A stretch of DNA of 64,000 bases from NCBI RefSeq assembly GCF_004768465.1, contig NZ_SRMF01000003.1:186001-250000 (forward strand), written 5' to 3'. The notes beneath the pieces were generated by a model. The model was given only the letters and a program-made list of their open reading frames with translations. It was not told the origin of the DNA and did no database searches. Within the stretch, counting starts at the first letter, position 1; each line of letters starts with the position of its first letter. Below, one piece after another: positions 11,638 through 19,967 of this stretch. The position numbers and the translations under genes are program-made. The DNA comes from Natronospirillum operosum (GTDB lineage: Bacteria > Pseudomonadota > Gammaproteobacteria > Pseudomonadales > Natronospirillaceae).

Positions 11638-13326
11638 ATGGCGACAGAGAATACATTACCCCAAACGCGACGAATGACTGGCGCGCAATTGATTGTGCAT
11701 CTACTGGAACGTCAGGGCGTTACCACCGTCACTGGTATTCCTGGCGGTACTGTGTTGCCGCTCTATGATGCGTTGAGTCAGAGCTCTCAGATTCGCCATG
11801 TTCTGGCACGCCACGAGCAGGGCGCCGGGTTCATCGCCCAGGGCATGGCCCGTGTCCTCGGCAGGCCGGCGGTGTGCATTGCCTGCAGTGGCCCCGGTTC
11901 CACCAACCTGGTAACCGCGATCGCGGATGCCCGCCTGGACTCCATTCCATTGGTATGCATTACCGGTCAGGTGCCGGTGACGATGATGGGTTCAGATGCA
12001 TTCCAGGAGGTTGACACTTACGGGATCTCTATTCCTGTCACCAAGCACAATTACCTGGTGCGTGACATCAAAACACTGGCGACGGTGATTACCGATGCGT
12101 TTCGCATCGCACAATCCGGGCGCCCGGGGCCGGTGTGGATTGATATCCCGAAGGATATACAAAGCGCCGAAATCGATGTTGAAACCTTACCAGAGCCAGG
12201 TGGCCAGGCCCCGGCACCCGCTTTCAGCCTCCATCGTGTGGACGAGGCGGCGGAGATGATTAATCGGGCAAAGCGCCCGGTGCTTTACCTGGGAGGCGGG
12301 GCGATCAATGCTGCTGAGCAGGCTATGGCACTCGCAGAGAAAGCCGGCCTACCCACCACCATGACGTTAATGGGGCTGGGTCTTTTGCCCGCCAAACACC
12401 CACTGTCATTGGGCATGCTAGGCATGCACGGCGCGCGCAGCACCAACTTCATTCTGCACGAGTCTGACTTGTTGGTAGTGCTTGGGGCACGATTTGACGA
12501 CCGGGCAACGGGCAAAGCGGAGCAATTCTGTCCCAATGCAAAAATTGTCCACATTGATATTGATGGCGCGGAGCTCGGTAAGATCAAGCAGCCGCACGTG
12601 GCGATCCAGGGCGACGTGGATGAAGCACTTTCCCAACTGATACCGCGAGTTGATGCGACTGAACGAGCGGATTGGTGCTTCCTGGTGGCCGATTTCCAGA
12701 AAAAGTTCCCACCTGAGAGACCGGGTATCGGCAGCCCCCTGTGCCATTATGGATTGATCCGTGCCATCGCTGAGTGCGTCGACGATGACGTGATCATCAC
12801 CACAGATGTGGGACAGCACCAGATGTGGGTGGCCCAGGAATATCCGCTCAACCGGCCTCGCCAATGGCTGACTTCAGGAGGTCTCGGCACTATGGGCTTT
12901 GGCCTGCCCGCTGCGATCGGAGCGGCGCTTGCCGAGCCAAGGCGCAAAGTGATCTGCTTCTCCGGTGATGGCAGCCTCATGATGAATATCCAGGAAATGG
13001 CGACGCTCGTCGAAAATGGACTCGACGTGAAGATTATTCTGATGAATAACCAATCACTGGGATTGGTGCATCAGCAGCAGAGTCTGTTCTTCAAGCGGAA
13101 CCTTTATGAGTCAACCTATCGAAAGCAGACGGATTTTATCAGCATAGCAACAGCGTTCGGAATGGATACCTGCGATCTGAACGCGGCCGATGATCCGCGG
13201 GCGGCGCTGGAGGCTGCGATGCAGCGCTCGGGCCCGTGTTTGATTCATGCGCGCATCGATACAAAGGAGAAGGTATTCCCGATGGTTCCGCCGGGCGCGG
13301 CTAACACTGAGATGCTGGGAGCATAA
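11638..13326 (+). CDS. ilvB: acetolactate synthase large (catalytic) subunit, AHAS I type
   Basis: 562 residues, the same length as E. coli IlvB. A ThDP/FAD enzyme forming acetolactate or acetohydroxybutyrate for valine, leucine and isoleucine synthesis. The catalytic glutamate is E60 (ARHEQGAGFIAQGMAR), and the ThDP-binding motif is GDGSLMMNIQEMATLVENG with NN further on. The gene is preceded by ivbL and the attenuator and followed 3 bp later by ilvN. Third codon positions are visibly more A/T-rich than in neighbouring genes. Together with the sdaA scar at the 3' end, this suggests that the operon was acquired as a unit. Confidence 0.97.
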   Translation: MATENTLPQTRRMTGAQLIVHLLERQGVTTVTGIPGGTVLPLYDALSQSSQIRHVLARHEQGAGFIAQGMARVLGRPAVCIACSGPGSTNLVTAIADARLDSIPLVCITGQVPVTMMGSDAFQEVDTYGISIPVTKHNYLVRDIKTLATVITDAFRIAQSGRPGPVWIDIPKDIQSAEIDVETLPEPGGQAPAPAFSLHRVDEAAEMINRAKRPVLYLGGGAINAAEQAMALAEKAGLPTTMTLMGLGLLPAKHPLSLGMLGMHGARSTNFILHESDLLVVLGARFDDRATGKAEQFCPNAKIVHIDIDGAELGKIKQPHVAIQGDVDEALSQLIPRVDATERADWCFLVADFQKKFPPERPGIGSPLCHYGLIRAIAECVDDDVIITTDVGQHQMWVAQEYPLNRPRQWLTSGGLGTMGFGLPAAIGAALAEPRRKVICFSGDGSLMMNIQEMATLVENGLDVKIILMNNQSLGLVHQQQSLFFKRNLYESTYRKQTDFISIATAFGMDTCDLNAADDPRAALEAAMQRSGPCLIHARIDTKEKVFPMVPPGAANTEMLGA

Positions 13327-13329
13327 GCC

Positions 13330-13614
13330 ATGCAACAGGAATATGTAATTCTGGAGCTAACCGTGCAGAGCCATCCGGGTGTGATGTCCCACATCTGTGG
13401 TTTGTTCGCACGCCGTTCTTTCAATGTCGAAGGTATTCTTTGTCTGCCACAGAGGGACGGCGAACAGAGTCGCATCTGGCTGCAGGTGACAAAGGACTGT
13501 CGCCTGGAGCAGGTAGTAAGACAGATAGACAAACTGGAGGATGTGGTACGAGTCAGTCGGTATGAGACGGACCCCTGCGTGTTCAATAAACTCCGTTCTC
13601 TTTTTCAGGGGTAA
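13330..13614 (+). CDS. ilvN: acetolactate synthase small (regulatory) subunit, AHAS I type
   Basis: A 94-residue single ACT-domain protein, matching the short IlvN partner of AHAS I (about 96 residues) rather than the 160-residue IlvH. It starts [29 protein letters not shown], with the conserved [12 protein letters not shown] ligand-site loop for valine feedback inhibition. It lies 3 bp after ilvB and is translated in the same operon. Two to three bases after its stop codon, sequence homologous to sdaA begins. Confidence 0.95.
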   Translation: MQQEYVILELTVQSHPGVMSHICGLFARRSFNVEGILCLPQRDGEQSRIWLQVTKDCRLEQVVRQIDKLEDVVRVSRYETDPCVFNKLRSLFQG

Positions 13615-13616
13615 GG

Positions 13617-13705
13617 GGGCCAGCAGGCCCTGCATCCAGACCGGGTCGACGGGGTCGGGTGCTTCAACAGCCAACCCGGTCTGGTCGGTGCAGGGAGCCG
13701 CAAAA
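13617..13705 (-). pseudogene. remnant of a second L-serine dehydratase gene
   Basis: The minus-strand translation contains GLAVEAPDPVDPVWMQGLLA. This matches [20 protein letters not shown] of the intact SdaA (coding bases around 10905-10965). At DNA level about 60 bases starting CCAGCAGGCCCTGCATCCAG align with scattered substitutions, then similarity fades. Only some 20-28 codons of the roughly 457 remain, with no start or stop of their own. The divergence suggests an old paralogue or a donor-flank fragment rather than a recent duplication. It abuts the end of ilvN and so marks a recombination junction. Confidence 0.75.
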
Positions 13706-13728
13706 TGGGTGCGGCGGTGCGCGTCAAT

Positions 13729-14202
13729 CTAACGGACCACGGTGACCGGACAGTGAGCATGTTCTGCCAGGCGCTGGCTGACACTGCCGATCAGCAAACC
13801 GCGCACGCGTGATATGCCGCGACTGCCAACAATGATCATGGGTGCGTCCGCCGCGTCGGCATGCTTGATCACGGCCTCGCCAGGGTCGCCCTCGAGCAGT
13901 ATCTGATCACGTATGCCGCTGGCATCATCGCCCAGTGCCTTGCGCATGGCTGCAAAGACCTTTTTGGCGTTGTCATCGCGCAGCTTGCCAAAGGCTTCCG
14001 GATCCATGTACCTGAGGTGTTCCTGGGTAGCGTACTCGGCCGGGGTGCCGAACAGCTCATAGGCATTGCGCGGAAAGGCATACAGCATGTCGACGGCAGC
14101 GCCGGTGGCCTTGCCCAGGCCGACCGCAAAGCGCAGCGCCTTGATTGCGCCTTCGGACCCGTCGACGGGTACCAGCAGAGTTTTGGGGGCAGTGGCAGTC
14201 AT
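13729..14202 (-). CDS. universal stress protein, UspA family
   Basis: A 157-residue single-domain Usp. The N-terminus TLLVPVDGSEGAIKALRFAV and the ATP-binding motif G-2x-G-9x-G(S/T), seen as VGSRGISRVRGLLIGSVSQRL, indicate an ATP-binding UspA-type protein. It has a perfect Shine-Dalgarno (AGGAGGT) before its ATG. An ANR/FNR box stands 75 bp upstream, so induction under low oxygen is likely, as reported for several pseudomonad usp genes. The physiological client is unknown. Confidence 0.93.
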   Translation of the reverse strand: MTATAPKTLLVPVDGSEGAIKALRFAVGLGKATGAAVDMLYAFPRNAYELFGTPAEYATQEHLRYMDPEAFGKLRDDNAKKVFAAMRKALGDDASGIRDQILLEGDPGEAVIKHADAADAPMIIVGSRGISRVRGLLIGSVSQRLAEHAHCPVTVVR

Positions 14203-14249
14203 GTCGGACCTCCTGAACAGGAAGAGTGAAATGGAAGGACTACCTCTTC

Positions 14250-14290
14250 AGTCTAGTGTAATGGCGCGGGTATGAGTTGATCCAGATCAA
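14250..14290 (-). promoter_or_regulatory. ANR/FNR-type promoter of the usp gene
   Basis: TTGATCCAGATCAA at 14277-14290 is a perfect TTGAT-N4-ATCAA FNR/ANR consensus. On the minus strand TAGACT (14250-14255) lies 31 bp from the centre of the box, the geometry of a class II FNR-dependent promoter (box at about -41.5). The start codon follows at 14202. The site is perfectly symmetrical; orientation toward usp is inferred from spacing. Confidence 0.8.
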
Positions 14291-14321
14291 TTGCAAGGCT
14301 GACGGGCCTGACCAGGCGTTT

Positions 14322-15074
14322 TCAGAACAGGCCATTGACGATCATGCTGGTGCCGGTCGCGACCAGCATGATCTTGAGAATGCGCTGAAAGGTGGGTACC
14401 GAGACCCTTTCCCGCACCGCCTGGCCCATCTTCAGGCCCAGCAGCGCCGGGGGCAGGCAGGCCGCTGACAGCAGCAGATCCGCCGGGCCCATCAGGCCAT
14501 AGGTGGTCAGCGCCACGCCGATGATGGCGGTGCCGACAAAGAACATGATACTGACAGTAAAGATGAAACCGCCGCTGCTGATGCCGGTCGCAATCAGAGC
14601 CTGAATGGCGGGAAACCCGAAAAAGGACGTCAGACCACCCACGGTACCACTGATCACTCCGGCCACGCCCAATACCGGTGTCTGCCAGCGCTGGCTGATC
14701 TGCCAGGGGCGCAGCAGCTGACTGGCCACCACCAGCAGGATCATGGCACCCACCACCATCGACAGTGAGCCGGGGTCCATGCGGGCCAGCATGGGTACGC
14801 TGATGGCCAGGGCACCGAACAACCCCACCAGCAATGGCCAGACCCGCAGCGCTTCGCGTGCATGCGCACGGGCGGTAAAGGCCTGTGCCAGGTTGGTCAG
14901 CACCAGCGATACGATGGCCCAACCCATGGCCAGAGTGACCGGGGCGCCGGTCAGCAGGGTCAGGGCAGGGATGGCAATCAGCGGCATGCCGAAACCGGCC
15001 AGTCCCTTGATCATGCCGGCCAGCACAAAGATCAGACCAATCAACAGAAGCAGGAGCGGCGACAATTCGGGCAT
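14322..15074 (-). CDS. TauE/SafE family membrane permease
   Basis: About 250 residues, almost entirely hydrophobic with around eight predicted helices and the family-typical GLAGFGMPLIAIPALTLL segment, plus repeated VGGLTSFFGFPAIQ in the second half. TauE/SafE proteins are proposed exporters of sulfite or organosulfonates, but substrates vary widely. The start at 15074 is preferred because AGGGA precedes it; the frame is open to a GTG at 15107. No sulfur-metabolism genes are adjacent, so the substrate is open. Confidence 0.88.
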   Translation of the reverse strand: MPELSPLLLLLIGLIFVLAGMIKGLAGFGMPLIAIPALTLLTGAPVTLAMGWAIVSLVLTNLAQAFTARAHAREALRVWPLLVGLFGALAISVPMLARMDPGSLSMVVGAMILLVVASQLLRPWQISQRWQTPVLGVAGVISGTVGGLTSFFGFPAIQALIATGISSGGFIFTVSIMFFVGTAIIGVALTTYGLMGPADLLLSAACLPPALLGLKMGQAVRERVSVPTFQRILKIMLVATGTSMIVNGLF

Positions 15075-15213
15075 GGGTTCCCTGATAAAGGACATTCGGG
15101 GCTGCACAGCATTCCTGTTTTTCGGGCCCGGTGCAACCCTGCGGCAGTCGGCGTCCCGCCGCTGTTTCCGTTATACTCCGGCGCAGAGCCATCAGAGACA
15201 GAGAGACCTGCCA

Positions 15214-15903
15214 ATGACTGATCATGTGATCCCGCCTCCGCCCCGGCCGGAACTGACTGTGGCCGGGCAGACCGCCACCTTTCCGCTGCGGCGCGTGTTC
15301 TGCGTGGGCCGCAACTACGCCGCGCACGCCCTCGAGATGGGCAAGGACCCGGAGCGCGAACCGCCCTTTTTCTTCTGCAAGCCGGCAGATGCCGTGGTCC
15401 CGGCACAGGGCACGCTGCCCTATCCGCCCCTGACCGGGGATCTGCACCATGAGGTGGAACTGGTGCTGGCCATTGGCCAGGGTGGTGCAGATATTCCTGC
15501 CGCCGAGGCCATGTCGCATGTATGGGGCGCCACGGTCGGGCTGGATCTGACCCGACGTGACCTGCAGGCCGAAGCCAAGAACCTCGGTCGGCCCTGGGAC
15601 TGGGGCAAGTCGTTCGACGCCGCGGCCCCCTGTGCCCCGCTGCGGCCCCTGGCCGAGCTGCCAGCGCTGGATTCGGGGCGTATCTGGCTGCAGGTGAATG
15701 GCGAGCTGCGTCAGGAAGGCAATCTGGATGAACTGATCTGGAAGCTGGATGAAGTCATCGCCCTGTGCAGCCAGTCGGTGCGGCTGCAACCGGGTGATCT
15801 GATCTTTACCGGCACCCCGGCCGGCGTCGGAGCAATCAATGCGGGTGACCGTGTAGACGCGGGCATTGACGGCATTGCCGAATTGTCCGTAACCATCGCC
15901 TGA
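15214..15903 (+). CDS. fumarylacetoacetate hydrolase family protein (fumarylpyruvate hydrolase-like)
   Basis: A 229-residue C-C bond hydrolase of the FAH fold. The RNYAAHALEMG motif is followed by metal-ligand glutamates in HHEVELVLAIG (E80, E82), then D111 and K132. The C-terminal FTGTPAGVGAINAGDRVDAGIDG is characteristic. Length and its pairing with a maleylpyruvate isomerase-like GST 18 bp downstream resemble the nagK-nagL pair at the end of the gentisate route (fumarylpyruvate to fumarate plus pyruvate). No gentisate dioxygenase is present in the window, so the substrate is inferred. Confidence 0.88.
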   Translation: MTDHVIPPPPRPELTVAGQTATFPLRRVFCVGRNYAAHALEMGKDPEREPPFFFCKPADAVVPAQGTLPYPPLTGDLHHEVELVLAIGQGGADIPAAEAMSHVWGATVGLDLTRRDLQAEAKNLGRPWDWGKSFDAAAPCAPLRPLAELPALDSGRIWLQVNGELRQEGNLDELIWKLDEVIALCSQSVRLQPGDLIFTGTPAGVGAINAGDRVDAGIDGIAELSVTIA

Positions 15904-15921
15904 ACCAACAAGGAACATCCA

Positions 15922-16572
15922 ATGACCCGCCCCATCCTGCACGGCTATTTTCGCAGCTCGACCTCGATCCGCACCCGCATGGCGCTGAATCTGAAGGGTA
16001 TAGAGTACGATCAGGTCACCCATCATCTGCGCAAGGGAGAACAGAAGGACGAGGCCTACCTGAAGGTCAATCCCCAGGGGCTGGTGCCGGCACTGGTCTG
16101 GACCGATGGTCAGGTCATCCCGCAGTCCATGGCCATCATGGAGTTTCTGGATGAAGTGGTGCCACAGCCCCCGCTGCTGCCGGCGGATGCGGGAGGCCGT
16201 GCCCGTGTACGCAGCCTGACGCAGATGATCTGCTGCGATATTCACCCGCTGAACAACATGCGGGTGCTGAAAGCGATCGGGACCCGCTTCGGGGCTGATG
16301 ACGAAGCCACCGCCGCCTGGTTTCGCTACTGGGTGGCCGAGACGTTCCGGCCGCTGGAGCAGATGCTGGCGCACAGCGACCAGACCGGTCGGTTCTGTCA
16401 TGGCGATGAGATCACCATGGCCGATCTGGCCCTGGTCAGCCAGATCATCAACAACCGGCGCTTTGATGTACCCATGGCCGCCTACCCGACGCTGCAGCGC
16501 ATTGCCGATGCCTGCCTGGAAGTGCCGGCGATCGAGCGTGCGCTGCCCCAGCATCAGCCCGATGCGGAGTGA
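15922..16572 (+). CDS. zeta-class GST, maleylpyruvate/maleylacetoacetate isomerase-like
   Basis: A 216-residue glutathione-dependent isomerase. N-terminal thioredoxin-fold domain with the zeta-class signature variant RSSTSIRTRMALNLKGIEYD (usual form SSCSxRVRIAL). Then NPQGLVPAL and the glutathione-binding QSMAIMEFLDE. The helical C-terminal domain has GDEITMADLALVSQI. It is coupled to the FAH-type gene, as expected for cis-trans isomerisation of maleylpyruvate or maleylacetoacetate before hydrolysis. The two substrates cannot be separated from sequence alone. Confidence 0.88.
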   Translation: MTRPILHGYFRSSTSIRTRMALNLKGIEYDQVTHHLRKGEQKDEAYLKVNPQGLVPALVWTDGQVIPQSMAIMEFLDEVVPQPPLLPADAGGRARVRSLTQMICCDIHPLNNMRVLKAIGTRFGADDEATAAWFRYWVAETFRPLEQMLAHSDQTGRFCHGDEITMADLALVSQIINNRRFDVPMAAYPTLQRIADACLEVPAIERALPQHQPDAE

Positions 16573-16603
16573 GTGACCGGGCGTGTCACCCGTCGGTGTG
16601 CCG

Positions 16604-17551
16604 TCAGAGTAGCCATTGCAGCCAGGCGGCATAGAGCGGAATGCCGACCAGCACATTGAAGGGGAAGGTCACTCCCAGGGCGGCCAGCATGGCCATGCCG
16701 GAGTCCGCCTCCGGAATGGCGCCGCGCACGGCAACGGGCGCGGCAATATAGGAAGCACTGGCGGTCAGGCTGGCCAGAATCAGCGTCGAGCCGATCGGCA
16801 GGTCCAGCAGCAGGCCCAGCAGCAGGCCCGGCCAGGCCAGTACCATCGGTGCCAGCAGGGCAAAGGTAAGTACCCGCCAGTGCCGCCGCCGCACGCTGCG
16901 CAGGGCTTCTGCTGCTGTGAGTCCCATGTCGAGCAGAAACAGAGCCAGTACCACGGTAAAGGCGCCCATCAGCAGGCCGGTGACCTCCTGCCCCTGCTGC
17001 GGGCCGTACATCCAGCCGATGATGACCCCGCCGACCAGCAGGATCACGCTGCGATTGGTAAAGGATTCGGCCACTATGGTGCCGATACTGTGTTGCTCCG
17101 TGGAGCGAGCGCCACGGCTGAACAGGGCGTACAGCACCATGCCGGTCAGAATGGCTGGCAGCTCGAGTAATACCAGATACAGGGTGACCTCGCCGCCGGT
17201 AGCCAGCGCATGGGTCTGGGTATAGGCCAGTGCCACCGCAAAGGTACCGGCACTGACCGAGCCATAGTGCGCAATGAAACTGGCGCTGTCGGCGATATTC
17301 AGCCCGACCAGACGACGCATCACGGGGTAGAGCACCAGCGGGATCAGAAAGCCCAGCGTCATCACGGCCAGCAGCCGAATGACCAGTTCCGGCACCAGGT
17401 TGCCGTGCAGCGCGATACCGCCTTTCAGACCGATGGTCAGCATCAACAGCAGGCTGAGCACATCATAGGCTGCTCTGGGCACTTCCAGATCCGACCGGAC
17501 CAGTCCGGCCAGGACGCCGAGCACAAAGAACATGGTGACGATATCGGGCAT
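16604..17551 (-). CDS. SbtA-like sodium-dependent permease (DUF897 family)
   Basis: 315 residues with about ten hydrophobic helices in two inverted halves. The second half contains LTASASYIAAPVAVRGAIPEAD, the signature of the SbtA/DUF897 family whose cyanobacterial member carries bicarbonate with sodium. Heterotrophic proteobacterial members are uncharacterised and may carry other anions. It ends 31 bp from the convergent GST gene. The start MPDIVTMFFVLGVLAG is the family-like N-terminus. Transport class is solid, substrate unknown. Confidence 0.85.
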   Translation of the reverse strand: MPDIVTMFFVLGVLAGLVRSDLEVPRAAYDVLSLLLMLTIGLKGGIALHGNLVPELVIRLLAVMTLGFLIPLVLYPVMRRLVGLNIADSASFIAHYGSVSAGTFAVALAYTQTHALATGGEVTLYLVLLELPAILTGMVLYALFSRGARSTEQHSIGTIVAESFTNRSVILLVGGVIIGWMYGPQQGQEVTGLLMGAFTVVLALFLLDMGLTAAEALRSVRRRHWRVLTFALLAPMVLAWPGLLLGLLLDLPIGSTLILASLTASASYIAAPVAVRGAIPEADSGMAMLAALGVTFPFNVLVGIPLYAAWLQWLL

Positions 17552-17672
17552 TTTGGGGTACTGCCTCCAGCCAGTGCGTAGTGGGGTTGTTCAGCACAGG
17601 ATAGCGCATGCCACCGGGTAATAAACCCTGTTCGCACCATGTATCTGCAGCGTCACAGCACGCTGCAGCGTG

Positions 17673-18563
17673 TCAGCCTCCGATTTGTCGCCTGACAGCG
17701 GCCATCAGCGGCCCCTCGCCGGCGGCCAGATCGTCGATAATGCTGAAGTGATCCCGCGCCGGCACGCTCAGGTACTCGATGGATTGCTCTGGGAAGGCGG
17801 CCACCAGATGTTCGACCCAGGCCTGTGATTGGCGATGAAACTCGTCGGATTCCTGCTCCCCGACTGCGGCCAGCACCGGGCAGTTGACCTGCACTGGCTG
17901 GAACAGCGGGCTGAGTTCCCGCACGTCGCGCCCGGTCAGTTGCAGCTTGGGCTGCAGCCAGGACCAGGGAAAGGGTCCCAGATCGAACAGGCCGCTGATG
18001 GCGATTCCGCCGCGGATCAGATCGGCGGGCAGTGCATAGTCGGCTGCCCAGTCGGTGGCCAGCAGCATGCCGAGCAGGTGGCCGCCGGCCGAATGGCCGG
18101 ACACGGTGATATTGCGCCGGTCAAAGCCCAGTTCGGGCGCTGATTGATACAGCCAGGCCAGGGCCGCACGGCACTGGCGGACAATTTCACCCAGAGTGAC
18201 CTTGGGGCACAGCGCATAGTTGATCACGGCGACATTGACGCCGGCCTGTGCCAGCCCCTGGGCCATGTAGGAAAAATCCTTGCTGCTCAATGAGCGCCAG
18301 TAGCCACCGTGAATAAAGACATGCAGCGGCCGTGAATCCGAGTGCTGACCCTCGGCAGGGAAGAAATCCAGGGTTTCATCGACTGTAGGGCCGAATTTCA
18401 GATCCGGCCGGCATTCCAACTGTGCGCGTGCCTGTGCACTGCGGTTCGTGAACGCCTGCAGAATGGCGGCGCTGTCACTGCGGCCGTGCGAGGGGTTGTA
18501 GGCGGCATCAATGGCCTCCTGTGTAGTGAAATCCCGATACAGCGGATATTCGGCAATATGCAT
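17673..18563 (-). CDS. alpha/beta hydrolase (esterase, kynurenine formamidase-like)
   Basis: A 296-residue hydrolase with the oxyanion motif HVFIHGGYWRS and nucleophile elbow GHSAGG. An acidic residue in GEQESDEFH and a histidine in ARDHFSII probably complete the triad. HGGYW and length match the bacterial arylformamidase/esterase group. The gene lies 3 bp after the 3-hydroxyacyl-CoA dehydrogenase gene on the same strand, so it is the third gene of the operon starting at 20738. A formamidase role would fit a tryptophan/kynurenine/anthranilate theme, but this is inference. Confidence 0.85.
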   Translation of the reverse strand: MHIAEYPLYRDFTTQEAIDAAYNPSHGRSDSAAILQAFTNRSAQARAQLECRPDLKFGPTVDETLDFFPAEGQHSDSRPLHVFIHGGYWRSLSSKDFSYMAQGLAQAGVNVAVINYALCPKVTLGEIVRQCRAALAWLYQSAPELGFDRRNITVSGHSAGGHLLGMLLATDWAADYALPADLIRGGIAISGLFDLGPFPWSWLQPKLQLTGRDVRELSPLFQPVQVNCPVLAAVGEQESDEFHRQSQAWVEHLVAAFPEQSIEYLSVPARDHFSIIDDLAAGEGPLMAAVRRQIGG

Positions 18564-18566
18564 GGT

Positions 18567-19964
18567 TCAGTCCTCATAACGCCCGGTGTCGTCATCGGCT
18601 CGCAGGCGCTCCAGAATGTGCTCGGCGCAGGTGTCGTCAATGTCGGCATTCAGTGTAAACGGGCCGGCACGGAAGTTCAGACCATAGCGCAGCGCCGTGT
18701 CGATGTCCTGTGCCGGCGCCACACCCTCCTCGACCACGCGGCTGGCTTCCTGCTCCAGCATGACCGCAAGGCGCTGCGCGATCAGGCCGGGTCGGTCTGC
18801 TATCGGCACCAGATGCACGCCCCGTGCCGCCGCCTCGGCACAGGCCTGTTCCAGCTCGGCAGCACCAAGGCCCGAGTGCGTGCAGGCCAGGGTGACCGGG
18901 TGCCGCTGCCAGCTCACCAGATTCTGGTCCAGCCACAGCAGGGGTGCATTGTTCGCCGCCTCCCGGGCCAGACGACCATCGCTGACAGCCACCCTGAATG
19001 GCTGACGGGTCGCCAGTTGATCGGCCAGTGCCCGCGCGTTGGCGACGGCCGGCGGGCTGTCCGTCTGCTGCCTGCTTGCTCTGTCGGCGGAATAGTCATA
19101 AAACCCCCGGCCGGTCTTGCGCCCCAGTTGTCCCTGCGCCACCCGATCATGCACCGCGGGCGAGGGCGCAAAGCGCGGATGATGAGCAAAGGCGGCCCAG
19201 ACCGTGGTGGTGGCCTTGAGGTTGATGTCCAGGCCAACCAGGTCCATCAGCTCGAAGGGTCCCAGCGGGGTGCCGGCGTTGTCCTGAATGGCCTGATCCA
19301 GCGTGGCCATGTCGGCCAGCCCTTCGGCCAGCATGACCAGGGGCTCGCTGTAGAAGGGTCGGGCGCAGCGGTTGACGACGAAGGCCGGGCTGTCCTTTGC
19401 CACGACGGGGATCTTGCCCAGATCACGAGCCAGTTGGCAGAGCTGCTCGATTACGGCCTCGGAGGTCTGCGGTGCCTGGATGACTTCGATCAGCTTCATC
19501 ACCGGTGCCGGGTTGAAGAAATGCAGCCCCGCAACGCGCTCCGGATGCTGCGCCACTGCAGCAATGTCGGTCACAGACAGCGATGAGGTGTTGGTGCACA
19601 GCAGGGTGTCCGGGCGGCAGTGTTGTTCCAGTTCCCGGATCAATTGGTGCTTGATGGCCAGGTCTTCGACCACGGCTTCTACCACCAGATCGGATTCGGC
19701 GAGTGCCGCCAGAGTGCTCACTATTTCCAGCCGGCGCAGCGTATCAGTCGCCTCGGATGCCGACAGCCGGCCCCGGTCGACGCGTAGTTGCAGGGATTTT
19801 TCGATGTTCTGCAGTGCCTTGTGACTGACTTCGGACGACACATCATACAGCAGCGTCCGGCAGCCGGACTGGGCGCAGAGCTGAGCAATGCCCTGACCCA
19901 TGACGCCGGCGCCCAGCACACTGATCACTGCTGGCGGGGATGGCGCGGAATTTCGGTCTGACAT
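18567..19964 (-). CDS. 3-hydroxyacyl-CoA dehydrogenase, PaaH/AbmB-like
   Basis: A 465-residue NAD-dependent dehydrogenase. Rossmann motif VLGAGVMGQGIAQL (about 17-30), and catalytic dyad H148 (GLHFFNPAPVMKL) with E160. Two tandem C-terminal 3HCDH domains follow, as in PaaH-type enzymes. It oxidises a 3-hydroxyacyl-CoA in the beta-oxidation of ring-opened aromatic CoA esters. It sits 3 bp after an enoyl-CoA hydratase gene and is divergent from the aromatic-CoA monooxygenase. Azoarcus 2-aminobenzoyl-CoA clusters contain an equivalent dehydrogenase. The exact substrate is inferred. Confidence 0.92.
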   Translation of the reverse strand: MSDRNSAPSPPAVISVLGAGVMGQGIAQLCAQSGCRTLLYDVSSEVSHKALQNIEKSLQLRVDRGRLSASEATDTLRRLEIVSTLAALAESDLVVEAVVEDLAIKHQLIRELEQHCRPDTLLCTNTSSLSVTDIAAVAQHPERVAGLHFFNPAPVMKLIEVIQAPQTSEAVIEQLCQLARDLGKIPVVAKDSPAFVVNRCARPFYSEPLVMLAEGLADMATLDQAIQDNAGTPLGPFELMDLVGLDINLKATTTVWAAFAHHPRFAPSPAVHDRVAQGQLGRKTGRGFYDYSADRASRQQTDSPPAVANARALADQLATRQPFRVAVSDGRLAREAANNAPLLWLDQNLVSWQRHPVTLACTHSGLGAAELEQACAEAAARGVHLVPIADRPGLIAQRLAVMLEQEASRVVEEGVAPAQDIDTALRYGLNFRAGPFTLNADIDDTCAEHILERLRADDDTGRYED

Positions 19965-19967
19965 GGC

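Noticed and set aside
16573-16603. Short GC-rich symmetry between the GST gene and the SbtA-like gene as a terminator
   Set aside because: Stem too short and no T-run on either strand.
14287-16656. Minus-strand open frame of 789 codons over the FAH-type and GST genes and the TauE gene
   Set aside because: It overlaps three well-supported genes in other frames, lacks any recognisable domain and is explained by GC-rich codon bias.
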